Source: Panonychus citri (lineage: Eukaryota > Arthropoda > Arachnida > Trombidiformes > Tetranychidae). Taken from it: a DNA stretch of 64,000 nucleotides. The DNA lies in contig NW_026515539.1 in assembly GCF_014898815.1 (NCBI RefSeq), positions 310,001-374,000 on the forward strand, written 5' to 3'. The stretch's first letter is position 1, and each line of letters opens with the position of its first letter. Below are positions 50,044 through 63,363 of the stretch, one piece after another. Below the pieces are notes generated by a model, which was not told the DNA's origin, searched no databases, and saw only the letters and a program-made list of their open reading frames with translations. The position numbers and the translations under genes are program-made.

Positions 50044-50845
50044 GTGAGTATCAGTTAATTGTTTCCTTTGGACAATCAATAAATTAACTTTTGATGGATT
50101 AATGTTATTTTGATGATTAGTTGATTGTTTGAGACCTTTGAAAATCAACAAAAAGTAATCTATTTGTTTGCCTCATTAATTAATTGATTAGATATGATTA
50201 GTGTCTCAATTTGATTAACATGAGTTTAAATTGGCTAAATATGAGCAAAATAAATCACTAATTTGATTTAATTACAAACAATTAGGATTATTAATCATTT
50301 TCTTATAATAATGCTCATGGAGTGTTCAGTTAATTAATTATTACTAGACTCTAATCAACACTTCCTGTTTTTTTAATCAACTCAATTAGCTAACAGTAAT
50401 CAGATGATTAACTTACCATAGATTCAAACATTAAGCAATTAAAATAACAACTCATAGTAAATGTAATTGATTTTTAATTGTAAACAATAAATGACCAACA
50501 ATTAAACCAGAGAAAAATATATTAATAGTTAATCAAATTAGCTGCAATTAAACTTCCGGGATTTTCAATATCAAACAAGAAAATATTTATTAATACAAAC
50601 TAATGACATTAATTAACATCATTTAGATATTAATTACATATTATATATACAAAAAGAGCAATTATATGATTAAGAGTAAAACAGAAATTAAGTAACAATT
50701 AATATTTATCATCTTAATTTAGTTTAATTAGTGTATAATGAAATGATGATGAAAAAAACAACAAAAAGTAGTAAAACAATTAGCGTATCACAATTGAGAC
50801 GATCATTAAATGAATGAAATTAATTTTTCTCGTAAATTTCACCAG
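50044..50845 (+). other. Intron 1 of the hemopexin-like gene
   Basis: 802 bp, gtgagt to tttcaccag. AT-rich; nothing else seen. Confidence 0.75.
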
Positions 50846-51088
50846 GTAACTTTGTCGATTAAAATTGAATGTGGTAACTCAATTGACGCTGCTTTTTGGG
50901 CCCACGATTTAAATAAACCAAATATGGTCAACGTTTTCAGTGGACCCAATTTCTACGTTTGGAATATATCAAACAATACCATAGAGTCCAAGCATCCCAC
51001 CAACGAGACATGGACCAATTTACCTGCAAACGTTGATGCCGCTTGTTCATTTTACTTTCATAGCTCATTGTTTCACATTTTCCTCAAG
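50846..51088 (+). CDS. Hemopexin-like type I membrane protein, exon 2
   Basis: 81 codons in phase 0 at both ends (accag|GTAACT at 50846; ctcaag|gtaagt at 51089). It reads VTLSIKIECGNSIDAAFWAH, then SGPNFYVWN, and later NVDAACSFYFHSSLFHIFLK. The repeated (I/V)DAA start followed by an aromatic strand and, across the splice, KGDHYWLYRN is the pattern of hemopexin blades. Three N-glycosylation sites (NIS, NNT, NET) mark it as extracellular. The ATG at 50810 in the same frame is upstream of the acceptor and is not used in this model. Confidence 0.75.
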
Positions 51089-54000
51089 GTAAGTCACCAT
51101 TTACCTGTCTGATTACACCTTTCAAACATCACCATCCATTGGATATAACATACATATGATATTTCATCGTGTTAATCATGAGCATTTCCCATGTAATGAG
51201 GATGCTCATGTTTACCTTTTTTGGTTTTCCTTTTGCTTTACCAGAGCCCCTATTGATTGTGATTGTTTGATTACTGTTTTAATTTTTTTCTTGTCTTCTT
51301 CATTCAGATAATTAGTTAATTGTTATTGTGTATGTGTGTATGTGTGTGTTGGTGTTGGTGTTGGTGAACGTTATTGTTGATATTTGTTTGATTATCAAAG
51401 TGATTTGAAATTCATGACGAGTAACAAAACTGTTATGTTAATTTTAGCCACCAAATTGTTGCTTAATTGTTTGTCTGTTGTGTTTATCTGGTAAATTTAA
51501 ATAGCAGATTGATAGCTAATACTAATTGTTGTCAAACTATTATTGTAAATTGATTATTATATCTCATCTTTACTTGATCACAATCATATAACTGTAAATA
51601 TAATTTTACCTTCCTTGTTATATTATTGAATGAATAGAGGAGAATCAGTTGATAATTATTATATTATTATCATCATCATATCTAATCAATTTGGTGTAAA
51701 GCTTTAATTGCAATCAGAATATCATTGATTTAATCAGGAATATGAGACAGAAAAACTTACCAATTTAAGTGTGCAAAAGGTTTGATTTATCAAATTGATT
51801 ACCTTGTCTATCCAATTGCAACCATTTGCAATTAGCCAGAACACAGTTAATTGTAAATCACCTTTGACCATATAATCAATTTCATTTGCAACAGCAATTA
51901 AAACTTGCAACTGCAATTCCTGTGTCTCAACCCAGACCCACACATATACAAACCTTACCTTTATCATCCTCATCATCATCTTCATCTTCATCTTCATCCT
52001 CATCCCTATGAGTTTTAAAACCTTGATATTTATGACTTTTTTTTACCTTGAAGGATAAAACTATTTAGCTAATCTTAATCTGTTCATATCATGTAATCAT
52101 ATTATAATTTTAAACATGATTTAAGATGATATTTTATCATTTGGATGATAAAATAACAGATATTTGAAAAAAAAACTGCTACAAATGAGCAAGTTTGTTA
52201 ATATTATCCGAATGTGATTCAATGATGAAAAAAGCATCAACCAGATTATAAACAACAACAAAATGTATCATCAACATATAAATATCATTACGAGTACAAG
52301 ATAATTGTGATAACTTTTGTTACCTTTTGTTGTTGTTGTTGTTGTGTTGATTTTCAAGGTAACACCCAATGTTACCTGAAGAAATGATCTCTTTACATGT
52401 TATCTCAATTGAAGTAAAGAGGCTTTTCAATTTAATCAACGTACCAAATCATATTCACATAAGTGTATCATCAAAATGGATTCTCATTGATGAGATTAAG
52501 GGGATAATCATCAACGGTAACATCTCAATTTTAGTTGGTAAATTGTTCAAGATTTTCATGTTGTTGTTAAATAATAAGTCACTTGGAAACAATGTTAATT
52601 GTAATTGACTAACATCCAGCGAGAAAAAAAAAGTTACAATTACAAAGTGATTTCTATCCAACCTTAGCTGGTTCTTGTTGTTACTGTTAATTGTTGGGTT
52701 AAATTTTTGATTCAATTAACTTATCCCAGACATTTAATTGTAATATTGTAGTTGCATAATTGATTCGGACAAATGATTAGCTATTGATTAAAGCGATTGT
52801 TAATCTTGTATCATCATCAACTGTAACTTTATTGTTTACAATGTTAAAGTTAGATGATAATAATTGATTCATGAAGATTATCAGGATGAGAGGATTAAGA
52901 TTGTGAGGATAATAATGATTATTGAATCATGCAAAAATCTCATCAACATTTTCGCGTTTTCTATTAATAATGTTATTTAATTGTGATGGAAATTGATTTC
53001 TATCTGATTATATCCGCAGAAACAATTGACCTGATATCAGATTTTCATTGGAAATACAAACAAATGAACAATAATGATAATAAATGGACTCAAATCGATC
53101 GACGAAAAGTAGTAAAAAATAAAAGATTTCATCTTAATCTAAGCTTAAATCTTTTTCTCATCATCATCATCATCGTCTTATATTTTTTTCCAATTAATAA
53201 ATTTATTGGTAAATTGGTAAATTGATGATAATCAAGGGATCGTATTTTTTATGTGTATTTTTAGCAATCAAACAGTATTCATTTTCTGTATATACTGGAG
53301 ATCGGGTTTCAAGGCCACCCGAGTATTTAAAAAGTGATGAGGATGATTAAGAACCTGTTGTTGTTGTTGTTGTTGTGATGATGATGATGAAGATGATGAT
53401 GTTGATGATGATAGCGAAAGACTTGATTCAGGCCGTGATTCAGGTAGATAATAGTTTTCAATCAATATTTAATAGAAACAGGTCATCATTTTGATTCTTT
53501 TGATTTAATCAACAATTAAAAAAAAAACTTTTTCCTTCAAGTGATGATGTTGATAAATTTTCCCTCCGTGTAAAACTATCAACTAATTATTGATGATGTT
53601 GATTGTTGATGATGATTCTTGTTGGTGTTTTTTTTTGTTTGTCACTCAGGTTGTTGTTGTTTTATCATGAAAACCTGTTGCTTGATGACATTTACATTTG
53701 TGGTTAACATGAATCAATAATAAGTGTATTTCTAATCATTAACAATCAGCTTAATTGTTACATATAAAATATCATTTGGGCTTAATTGTTGTTAGCCTTG
53801 AATTTATGTTATTTATCTCTATGTGAGTCTGGTATTAATATTTACCATTGGGTTTAAATGGATCCAAAAAAAACAAACTTTTGTTTGTTTGTTGTTAGTT
53901 TTCAATGACAATCAAATTGTAGCTCAAAATTAACTAATTTTATTAATCATTATAATCAACATGGTTAACTCAACAAGGTTACAATTTACAAAAAAAAGGT

Positions 54001-56965
54001 AATTTAGATTAAGATTTAAATTTTAAAATCCTTGTGTTGAGATATGATTAACTAGACCGAATCAAATCAACGCAATTAACAATTGAGCTCATTAATGGTT
54101 AATCAAAAATCCTTCCGGAGTTAGTTTAACCCGCCACAGTAATATGATTATCATGATTAACTTTAATTGTTGGAATTTTTTTTCTTCATATTAATGTGAA
54201 TTTATAAGAAATTAATGATTTATGATTAATTAAATTTGATCTTGATTAACTATGAAGTTTACTAACTATAAATTATGTACTTAGAAAAGCTAATAATTAG
54301 TTGATCATTTCCGATGTGATCTTTTAATTGTAATTGATGAAACTTAATTACTTTATTGTTTTGGTTTTTTTTTTCATTTATCATTAAGTTTAATTGTCTT
54401 TGATTTAAACAATCAATATATTGATTTACATGCTAAACAATAATGATAATAATAAGCAATTTATCAATCATCATATTGTATTGTTTATGAATTTAATCAT
54501 TATGATTAATAAACAAATATGACCTCAAATCCTAATTGAAAACTTTTGCTAAATTGTTGTGTGTTAATTTTTATTTTACAATTAATATATTAATAGTTAA
54601 TAGTGTTACGTTGATAGTTGGTAATTGTCTTGATTGTGATTATTATAATCAATGAATTGATACAATCAGGCAATCATTAGATTATAATTGAAAGTTATAT
54701 GGTTAAAAAAAACGACACGACAGTGATTAACTGTTAACAATTAACTTACAACAACAACAATTTAAATTAACTGTCAGTTTTTTTTTCAGTTTTGATTACA
54801 ATTTATTAATCAATGTTACCCAATTGTTACTGTTGACAATTAACTAGTTAGTGGTAATTGTGTGAGTGTCTAACATTGATTGTAATTAAAATTAATTTCC
54901 ATTTCCATGATGACAATTTAATTGATTTTCTTAAAATTTTGTTTTAATTGTTAACACGAAAAAAAATAAGTTGATTGAATTGTTATTATTGTTTAATTGT
55001 CGTTAACATGCAATCAATTAAAAATTATTAAGAGATATATAATTTAATTTGATTCGCTTTAATTACCTACAATTATTATTGAGCATGAAGTTAATTTGAT
55101 TTGGTTAACAATTAACAGAATCAATGATTTAATTGTTCTGGGAAATAAAATCAACATTGATTATAGTTTTTGATAATAACCAAAAGAAAACCAGAAAACC
55201 AGAATTTAGGTTTTCACTTAACCAGAAAATTTTGTTTTTTTCCTAATCAAAAATGTTGATCATAATCGCGAAAGTTAATTGCTAATGATTAATGATATTA
55301 AATGGACATTGAAGATTCTGATTTGAAGGTGAAATTAAAAGGGAACAGGTTTAGTTAGTTAATTGTTGCTGTTGTTGGTTAATTGTAAATGATAATCGTT
55401 TACAATCAGATGGTAAAAACAATTGAATAAATTTACTGGTACATTTGATTATAAAGATATTGAGAATTAAATTTGATTGTTGATTGATTTCGGGTGTTAA
55501 TCAATCAACATAATCATTCACACACCTTAATTGATTTGATAATATGAAGATGATTAAATGATTTAGATTTGGTTTCTTTAAATATTCTGATGACATTTAA
55601 TTACTGATTTAATTTTTACGTGATTCTATTAACAATTAACAATCATTACCATCATTTTAGTATTATCAAGATAATTAACTGATTGTTCAAGTTAATTTAG
55701 TAACAAATAGACCTTAAGAAATTAATCAACACAAAAGTAATCACCAATTTTGACAGAAAAAAAGTAAACAAATCAACAGCAACAATCAGTTGATTGTTGT
55801 TTCCATAATTGTCAATAATCCAGTAATCAATTTCAGTAATCAATAATCTAAGAGTTAATTGTTATCAAAACTTTTTCTCGAAGTTAAATAAACTTTAAAT
55901 TAAAAGTTTTCCGCTTTCATATTGAATTACTTATTGACCTTTTTTTTTGTTATCCCTTAAAACTAATTCAACTCTTATGCTACTGAATTAATTAAATTGT
56001 GGTGATTAGTTAAACAGGAATATTGAATATCGTTGCTAAATGAGCACTAAAGTTAATTGAAAATTATTCAATTAACTTTAAATTGAAAAGTGAAATCAAA
56101 TTAATCAAAAAAAAGCAACAACAACAACAACAATCGTTAACATCTGATTACCTTAATCAAGGTTAATTTAGTTCATACTTTTGTTTTGTTTTCAATGTTA
56201 ACGGTCAAGTAAAAGTTAATCAAGAGGCTTAAATGATACAATTGATAAATTGTGATTAAGTGATTAAGATGATGAGGATGATTTAGTATTCATAATAATA
56301 TCAAATGAATAGAGCCAAAAGCAAGAAGGACAACTAATCAACCTTGGCCTAAGATTGATCAAGATAATCTTTAATAGTATTAGATAATCAATGTGATACC
56401 CGATTTGTTATAATGACAATCAAAGTAATTAATCATTGATTATCTGTTCAACTAATCATAAAGAAAAGAGGACAATTTAAATCAGGTACATGGGTGATAA
56501 CTGAATAGTTCATCTTCTCAATGATAATGAATTTCTGTCTCTTTTTGATCATCGTTAATTACTAATGTTAAATTGTCCTTGAAACTTTGAAAAGAATAAG
56601 AAAAAATCAAAAAGAAAAGAAAAAAAAATGAATAGTCCAAATCACAATGAATAACAATCGAGTGTATATATTATCTGAATGGAGAAAACAATAGAAAACA
56701 GTAACTAACAATCAGAATTTTCATATATATTAAACGATAATCAAAAGGAATTAGAATTAAATTAGAATCAGAAAAACAAGGTGAAAGTTTGGGACGAGAA
56801 ACAATTAACTGAGAAAAAGGATTAGCTCAGTTGATTGTGATTCCAACGGTGAAAAGTTAATAACAATCAATAAGTTTAGTTTATCGTTCGGATGGTGATG
56901 TTTCCATTGGTGTGTTTTCAAATCGTTTTAAATATTGATTAACTAATTGTCTTTCTATCTTACAG
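51089..56965 (+). other. Intron 2 of the hemopexin-like gene
   Basis: 5.9 kb, gtaagt to ctatcttacag. AT-rich with ATC/GAT and TTG microsatellites (51960-52000, 53370-53410). A possible in-phase cassette or terminal exon at 53276-53350 is described under findings. Other ORFs (51734-52003 -, 52369-52608 +, 52983-53225 +) show low-complexity composition and no splice or domain support. Confidence 0.65.
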
Positions 56966-57328
56966 GGTGATCACTATTGGTTATACAGGAATTACGAACT
57001 AAGATCAACTGATACACTTCTTAAATTATTCAGTGAGGCCGTTCCAAGGGAGCCCGATTGTTTTACTTGTGATGTTTTAGATAATGATTTTATTGGATTT
57101 ACGACTATTGGACGTAATTCCCTTGGTTCTAGAGCGTGTAAAGCTTCATTTGATGGTACTCGTTTCGTTGAACGCGAATGTACATTCAAAACCGAAGGTA
57201 CCGATGACAATTTCAAGGTAGCCTACAAGAAGGCCGGTTATTGTAAGGCTTTGGCCACAAATTTCAACCCAACGGGTCGGGATTACATTTATTTTGGAAG
57301 TGAAAAAGTCGCAATTGGCATGAAAATG
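56966..57328 (+). CDS. Hemopexin-like type I membrane protein, exon 3
   Basis: 121 codons, open in phase 0, between a strong acceptor (tgtctttctatcttacag) and a gtaatt donor at 57329. It lacks an early ATG, so it is missed when only ATG-initiated ORFs are listed; the - strand ORF at 56992-57216 is its shadow. It begins GDHYWLYRNYELRSTDTLLK, completing the hemopexin blade from exon 2, and contains Cys pairs (PDCFTCDVL, RACKASF, ERECTF, GYCKAL) and YIYFGSEKV, which may start a further blade. Codon use and GC content are clearly higher than the flanks. Function unknown; hemopexin folds usually bind proteins, glycans or metals. Confidence 0.8.
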
Positions 57329-57893
57329 GTAATTACTCTTAATCTCTTACAATTAATCCTCTCAGGATCTCATGAAATTCAAGTTAATAAAAAATGATGG
57401 TTCACTTTATTGATGCTTCTCTAATATCAATAAGAATCGGTGGTTTTTTTTTACTCAGATAATTTACCATTAATTCATCGTTTTCATTTAAATTGAAGAT
57501 GATGAAGATGCTCATGGGTTAGAATGGATTCTCTGTCAAGTAACATTGTTTATCTTGTAATAATTTGTGTCCCTATTAATCTAAATTTTAACTAATCCAC
57601 TAATCAGGATGAAGTTTGGTTATGCTCTGAATTTCATCTGTCTGCTTTTTTTTGCCTCTTCTTCATCTTCATCTTATTCAATGTCCTTTTTTGTTGTGTG
57701 TATAACCATTAATCTGATGATAATTGTAACTGTTTTTTGAAAAGTGATGCTTGATGAAAACAGAATCATCATCAATAACAACTGAATCAATTGACAAGCT
57801 TCCAGTTTATCCAATGACATGAGAAAGTACAGTTAATCTACTTATCTGTTAATTCCCTCCATTTTGTGTGCTCTCTCATCTTTATCATCGTCC

Positions 57894-57926
<33 letters not shown>

Positions 57927-58322
57927 AATGTTTAGACTTGATATCAACTACAAACACGTAAAATGAATTTTGGAATTTTTGTAAAATTGATCAATCAGAT
58001 AGGAAAAGAAAAAAATTCCCCATGTAGATGCCTTTTCTCAGGTAAATTTCATGGTCAGATCTTCACAAAACACTAATATATCAACAAGAAAAATGACCCA
58101 ACCGTTGCGAACTACAGAAGCTCAGACAGATAAATAGATTTTCAGTTAATCTTTTCTCAAATATACTGACCATTGGAATGCCGACCAATCAACCTTTGGA
58201 TCCTTTCTAAGTCTACATCATTTAACTGAAAGTGCAATGATGTTAATGATGATGAAGTAGTAGTGAAGTAATTACAATTACAGTGTAAGAAATAACATTA
58301 TGCTTATTGTGGAATTACCTTT

Positions 58323-58359
<37 letters not shown>

Positions 58360-61300
58360 GGTCTTACCTTTGTTTTACATGAAGTACATTAGTTGGTGGA
58401 AATTGAAAGTAAAGAAAATGTTAGAGAACAAAAAAAGTTCTAACCAACCCCCGAAACCGGTTACAAGTCATTTTCATAGTAATTTATGTTCTCTCTCTCT
58501 TTCTCTTTATATTTCACTGACCACTCTGTAGCCAGTGAAAGCTCATTGTAACCTCTTCTCTGTATGTGAATGGTGTTTCTTTCTCTAAAAAATCCCATTA
58601 CTTTAAGAGCAATTTAATTTCTTGCCTTTAATCAACCAGGTTATACCTTTTTTCAGGCCTTCCACCATCACTACCACCATTCAACTACCTTCCACCCCAC
58701 CTTGACTCTCTCTCTCTCTTTGTATCTAAATATTCAAACAACGTTAAAACTGAACTTACATCATTATCATAGTTAATATAATGTATTCTTGATAATAATG
58801 ATGATAAACTTGAATGAAGAGTTAATTAATTCATATGATTCAATGTCATGATAATGATCACCATGTGAGAGCGACAAACTCATTACCTTTGATGGTTAAG
58901 AAATTGAATTAACCAACCAACTAAATGATTTTGTCGATAATATTTTTCTCTCTGATAATTATCAAGTTTATTAGAGCTTAAAGAAATTAACTTAATTGTA
59001 ATGAGTAGTAACTTTGATTGATAGTAAAAAAAAAGGAGTTTGGTAGAAAGCAAAAAATAATTGATTTATCAAATTGGTCAATATTATTGTTAAAACATTG
59101 ATTATCACCATCACCATCATCATTGATTTAAGGTCATGATGATAATGAACACACATTAAGATGATTATAATTATGATGATTAAAAACTTTCAGGTTACTC
59201 TGATTAACTATTAACTTTTCACGTTTTCTACTTACCTGTAAAACCATAAGGTAGTAATAATCAACAGGTAAAGTCGACCATGTTTACAGAAGCATCGCTT
59301 CCTTGTTGGATGATTATTGTCATCATCATGTAATCATCATCATCATCATCATTTCTGAACGTCAGTCAACATAATTTTTTACCCAGAAAACGGGTATTCA
59401 TATATATGCATTTAGAATACAGGTCAACAGGTAAGTTATCATTTCTTGTGACAGAAAAAAAAAGTTTACGCATCTTTGGTCATGCGAATAAAAATTTTTT
59501 TTCTTCACTGATTTTTTGAAGAAGAAAATTATTATCATGATTATCAGAACTTTATCTTCATTTTCAACTTGTATTCTAAACAGTTAACTCCCTTATATTC
59601 TGATCTACCTGATGATGGATTAACTTCATAACGAAATTTGTGATTATCTCGCTTCTAGATTATCCTCCTTGATAGAAAATCACTAATCCGATTTTACAAT
59701 TTTACTCTTTTATCTTTTTTTTCTATTGAAAATTGATTACTTAATGTGATAAGTTGACGTTCAAATGACCACTAATTAACTAACCAATTGTTTCATTGTA
59801 TTCGATTAAAAGTTAATTCAGTTATAATTGTGATTAGTTGATTGGAGATTTGTTTTTCTTTTACCTTTCATTTAGATGACTTTTTGTTTTCCCTTTGTTT
59901 CTTGTTGTTTAAATTGTTCATAATGATTAGTTAATTGTAACGAGAATTATAATTATGATTAATGTAATTCTGTTGACAAATTAAATAGTTAATTTAATTG
60001 TTGATTCAATTCTCTGTATGTGTTACCCCGTTGTCTCTTGATTTAAAGTTAATCTTAGTCTCGCTCTTTTAAATTGAATTTAACTTTCACTTGATTGTTG
60101 CAAGTTGATTAACTTTAATTTAATATTATAAAGTCCAACGAATGGTCAACAATTACAATTATATAAAATAATCATTTTGATTGTTGTACTTAAATTGTTA
60201 CTTATTTAACTTTTGACAGTTAGCAAACTCGTTGTGTCAAAGTTTGTTGATTGTTACACTAGAAATTGTCCTAATCAAGTTAACTGCAGCAATTTAATTT
60301 TTCATATTATCCAATTATCATGAATGATCATCAGTTTAACAACAATTAAGGAAGTTTAAATTAATTGTTGAGTACAATATATTAATACATATAAGTAAAA
60401 AAAAAACGCTACTTGACAATTAACAGTTTATTTTTAATTTCAATTGAATCTGGTTAATGTTTGGTGATTAACTGATGGGTTGATTGTTAATTGTTGTTAG
60501 TTACTAACAATAAATGGAAAAAAAATTTACACTTGATTTACAATTGAAACCATTTTTTGTCCACTCATTTACAGTAACAATCAATTGTTACAATACTTTA
60601 ATCAGTCCAATATTCAATTTGATTAACTTTGATTTTTTTTCCCTAATGTTTGTTACCTAACAACAATCAGCAAAAACTTTGCTTAATTGTTGAATATCCG
60701 TTTACTGGTGATTAAAAGTGCTCAATTGATCAGGTTGAAAGCATTTAAACATGACAATTAGTTAACATACCTGTTAACAATCATCATCATCATCATGTAA
60801 TCATCAATGAAGTGATAACCTCTCTGGGCAATGTTAACACACTATGAATCTATTGGGTGTAATGATCACACCCAACAACAGAAAATAGTGGATGAGTTTT
60901 CCCAAACAATTTACTAATTGTTAAGGTTACAATTATATACTAACATACATGAAAATTACCAAAAAATCGTATACATATTTACCTGTTGATTGTTAACAAT
61001 ATCATTTGTATATTGATATTAATTGTTGGTTTAATTGTTTCTCTTCCCGGTTCTAAATATGATCCTATTCCCACCCAAATGAATGAAAAAAACCTCCTAC
61101 ACAATAATGATAATAAAGATACTCAGCATGATGATGATGATGAAAATAATAATATTCTTGCATCATTATTATCATGAAGAAGAGTAAGTGTTTGGACAAT
61201 CATGAGGGAGAAAAGTTCTGATCGGTTTTGTATTCAGGTTGATTGAATTTTTTATTGAGAATCTCCTGTTGATCTTAGATGATTGTTTCTTGTTTTGTTC

Positions 61301-63114
61301 TTGTGCTTTGGTTCAATGAATCTTCATGATATATATTTTTCATTGGAAATTCACCTTAAAGATAAAGTGAAAGACAAAGATGATGAAAAAATAGTCTCAA
61401 GTCCGATTGAATGTCCTTAAGGCTTTTTAACACTGGTGATGAGTATTTAGGATTAGTGTGGCGAAACATTAAACCGGTTTGGTTGTTGTTGTTGTTGGTG
61501 AAATGGATCAAGATGATGATGAAGATGATCATCTTTTCCTTTCTTCTTCGCATTTCTGGACATTGTTTTAAGAATTTAAAAGAAAACCGGATTATAGTGA
61601 ATAATTGGTTTTCGCTTCTTTACCACATTCATTTTTCCAACGATTATCATTGGTCTTTTTTTACTTTCTCTCTTTTACCTGTTGTTTTTTTTCTATTCTT
61701 TTTGTTACCTGGCCAATTTTCACACTGATTTTGGGTCTAAAAGAGGAGGAGAGGATGAGGGAATGTTGGTGATGGAGAAGGTGATTGTTGTGGTGGAAGA
61801 TGAGAGAAAAGGTTGAGAGAGAAAGAGAGAGAAATACTTGGTTAAGTTGAAGAGTAAATATACAGCCTACACATGGAAAATCAAGAGGAGATGAAGAAGA
61901 AAAGGAAGATGTCGGTTTTAGATTTTTTCTTCTTCTCTTCTTCATTTTGATTGAAAGAAGATGAGACTGATGATACTTCAGATTGTTGATACTTCAAAAT
62001 GATGATGAACAAGAGCTGAGATTCTGTAAGATGAAATGTTTCCATTGGGATGATAAGAGAAAAAAAGATTTTGAGTTTTTTTTTTCTTTTCTTCTTATAT
62101 GATGGTTGGGATGATGATGATAAAAAAAGAAGATGATGAAGTTTGATGGTGAAAGAGAAAGTTAATGAATATGATGATGATGCTGAGAGAGAGTCAGTGA
62201 AGAGAAACCAAGACCAGTACCTGACTGGGAAGATGAGGATGATAAATACGATGGAAAGTTGTCTTTTCTCTCTCTCTCTCTCTCTTTCTCATCCTTTGCT
62301 TATCTTTTATCATCTTCCATGATGTAAGACTGGTTCATCATCATCTTTTTATGATGATGAAGATGATAAAATGCCTATTGAAACAGGTTACCTGTTTGTT
62401 ATCATTACCTGTTGCTTACACTTTTACCTGTTGATAAAGTTAACATTTTGTTGATTTGATTGTTTATTTGATTTAAAACTGGTTATCTAGTCACCTCTTA
62501 ATTGCTTTAATCAATAACTATTAATACATAATATTTATAATATTAAATCAGATATTAAATGATAATTGAAATGTTACCTTAACAAATTGTGGGTTAATTG
62601 AGTTACCATATTTATGATTAAATCTAATTATAAATCAAATGTTAAACCTCTGGTTGATTAGTCCTTTCCAATCAGATTTATATCAATGTGAACAATTAGT
62701 GAAAAATTAACTGATTGCTTAGTTGATTATTATTAATATTAATGATGATAATGTTTAATCAACAACAATTAACAAGCTTGAGGATGTTTATTTTGTTTGT
62801 TATGATAAAATATGAAATGTTGATTAGATTTAATTTCCTGTCATTTAATTTCAAGGCTTTTTTTTATTAATCACAATTAGAAATCATTAATTGTTTATTA
62901 ATTTTCTGTTACTATGATTACAGTTAATTGTCTTAATCATAAATCATAATGATAATAATAATCATCCATCGGTCATCTTAATAATTAAACTTTATGGAAG
63001 AGCATCAATAAAGATGAACAATTTGTTTCTCTCTAAATCATTTAACTTGTTAATTGTTTCTCATTTACTAATTGTTGTTGTTTTTTTGAATTCTTTTACT
63101 ATTTCATTGAATAG
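57329..63114 (+). other. Intron 3 of the hemopexin-like gene
   Basis: 5.8 kb, gtaatt to cattgaatag. AT-rich with GA/CT tracts (57896-57928, 58325-58356, 62268-62288) and GAT runs. A 63-codon signal-like ORF at 60986-61177 has no ATG. I see no other gene. Confidence 0.65.
58325..58356 (+). repeat. CT dinucleotide microsatellite
   Basis: A perfect (CT)16 tract inside an intron of the hemopexin-like gene. Confidence 0.95.
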
Positions 63115-63363
63115 GATGTACGAATCGAGTCACTGGAGGCTTTGGTTGATTGTAAGAATCTATTATCTGCAATTTCTGATCCAACGATCATGGGGATTAT
63201 CGCCTTAATCAGTTTAATCGTATTACTTATATGTATCGTTTGTGTAGCTTGTGTATGTAAACATTGTGGTAAAAAATATGAGACAGATTCTGAGGGCGAT
63301 TTCACCGAGAAACCGGCGACCGCGCCGTCAATAGCGGCCGCCGCTGAATCCAATGAAACATAA
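63115..63363 (+). CDS. Hemopexin-like type I membrane protein, exon 4 (transmembrane and cytoplasmic tail)
   Basis: Enters in phase 0 after cattgaatag with DVRIESLEALVDCKNLLSAI, then a single transmembrane helix at about residues 242-266 of the 301-residue protein (IMGIIALISLIVLLICIVCV). A Cys-rich juxtamembrane segment (ACVCKHCGKK) that could be palmitoylated follows, then a 30-residue acidic/Ala tail ending ESNET. TAA is at 63361-63363. The orientation (signal peptide, glycosylated ectodomain, one helix, short tail) makes it a type I surface protein. Whether another exon sits between 57328 and 63115 cannot be excluded, but the phases match without one. Confidence 0.8.
   Translation, partial: DVRIESLEALVDCKNLLSAISDPTIMGIIALISLIVLLICIVCVACVCKHCGKKYETDSEGDFTEKPATAPSIAAAAESNET

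Noticed and set aside
52369..52608. A 79-codon ORF in intron 2 of the hemopexin-like gene
   Set aside because: Ile/Leu/Asn-rich, without splice sites in suitable phase or any domain.
53268..53465. A - strand ORF with Ser and Gln runs
   Set aside because: Runs come from GAT and TTG microsatellites; the only non-repetitive part is better read on the + strand.
60986..61177. A signal-peptide-like 63-codon ORF suggesting a small secreted peptide
   Set aside because: It begins with TTG, has no in-frame ATG before the upstream stop, and ends in GAT-repeat sequence.
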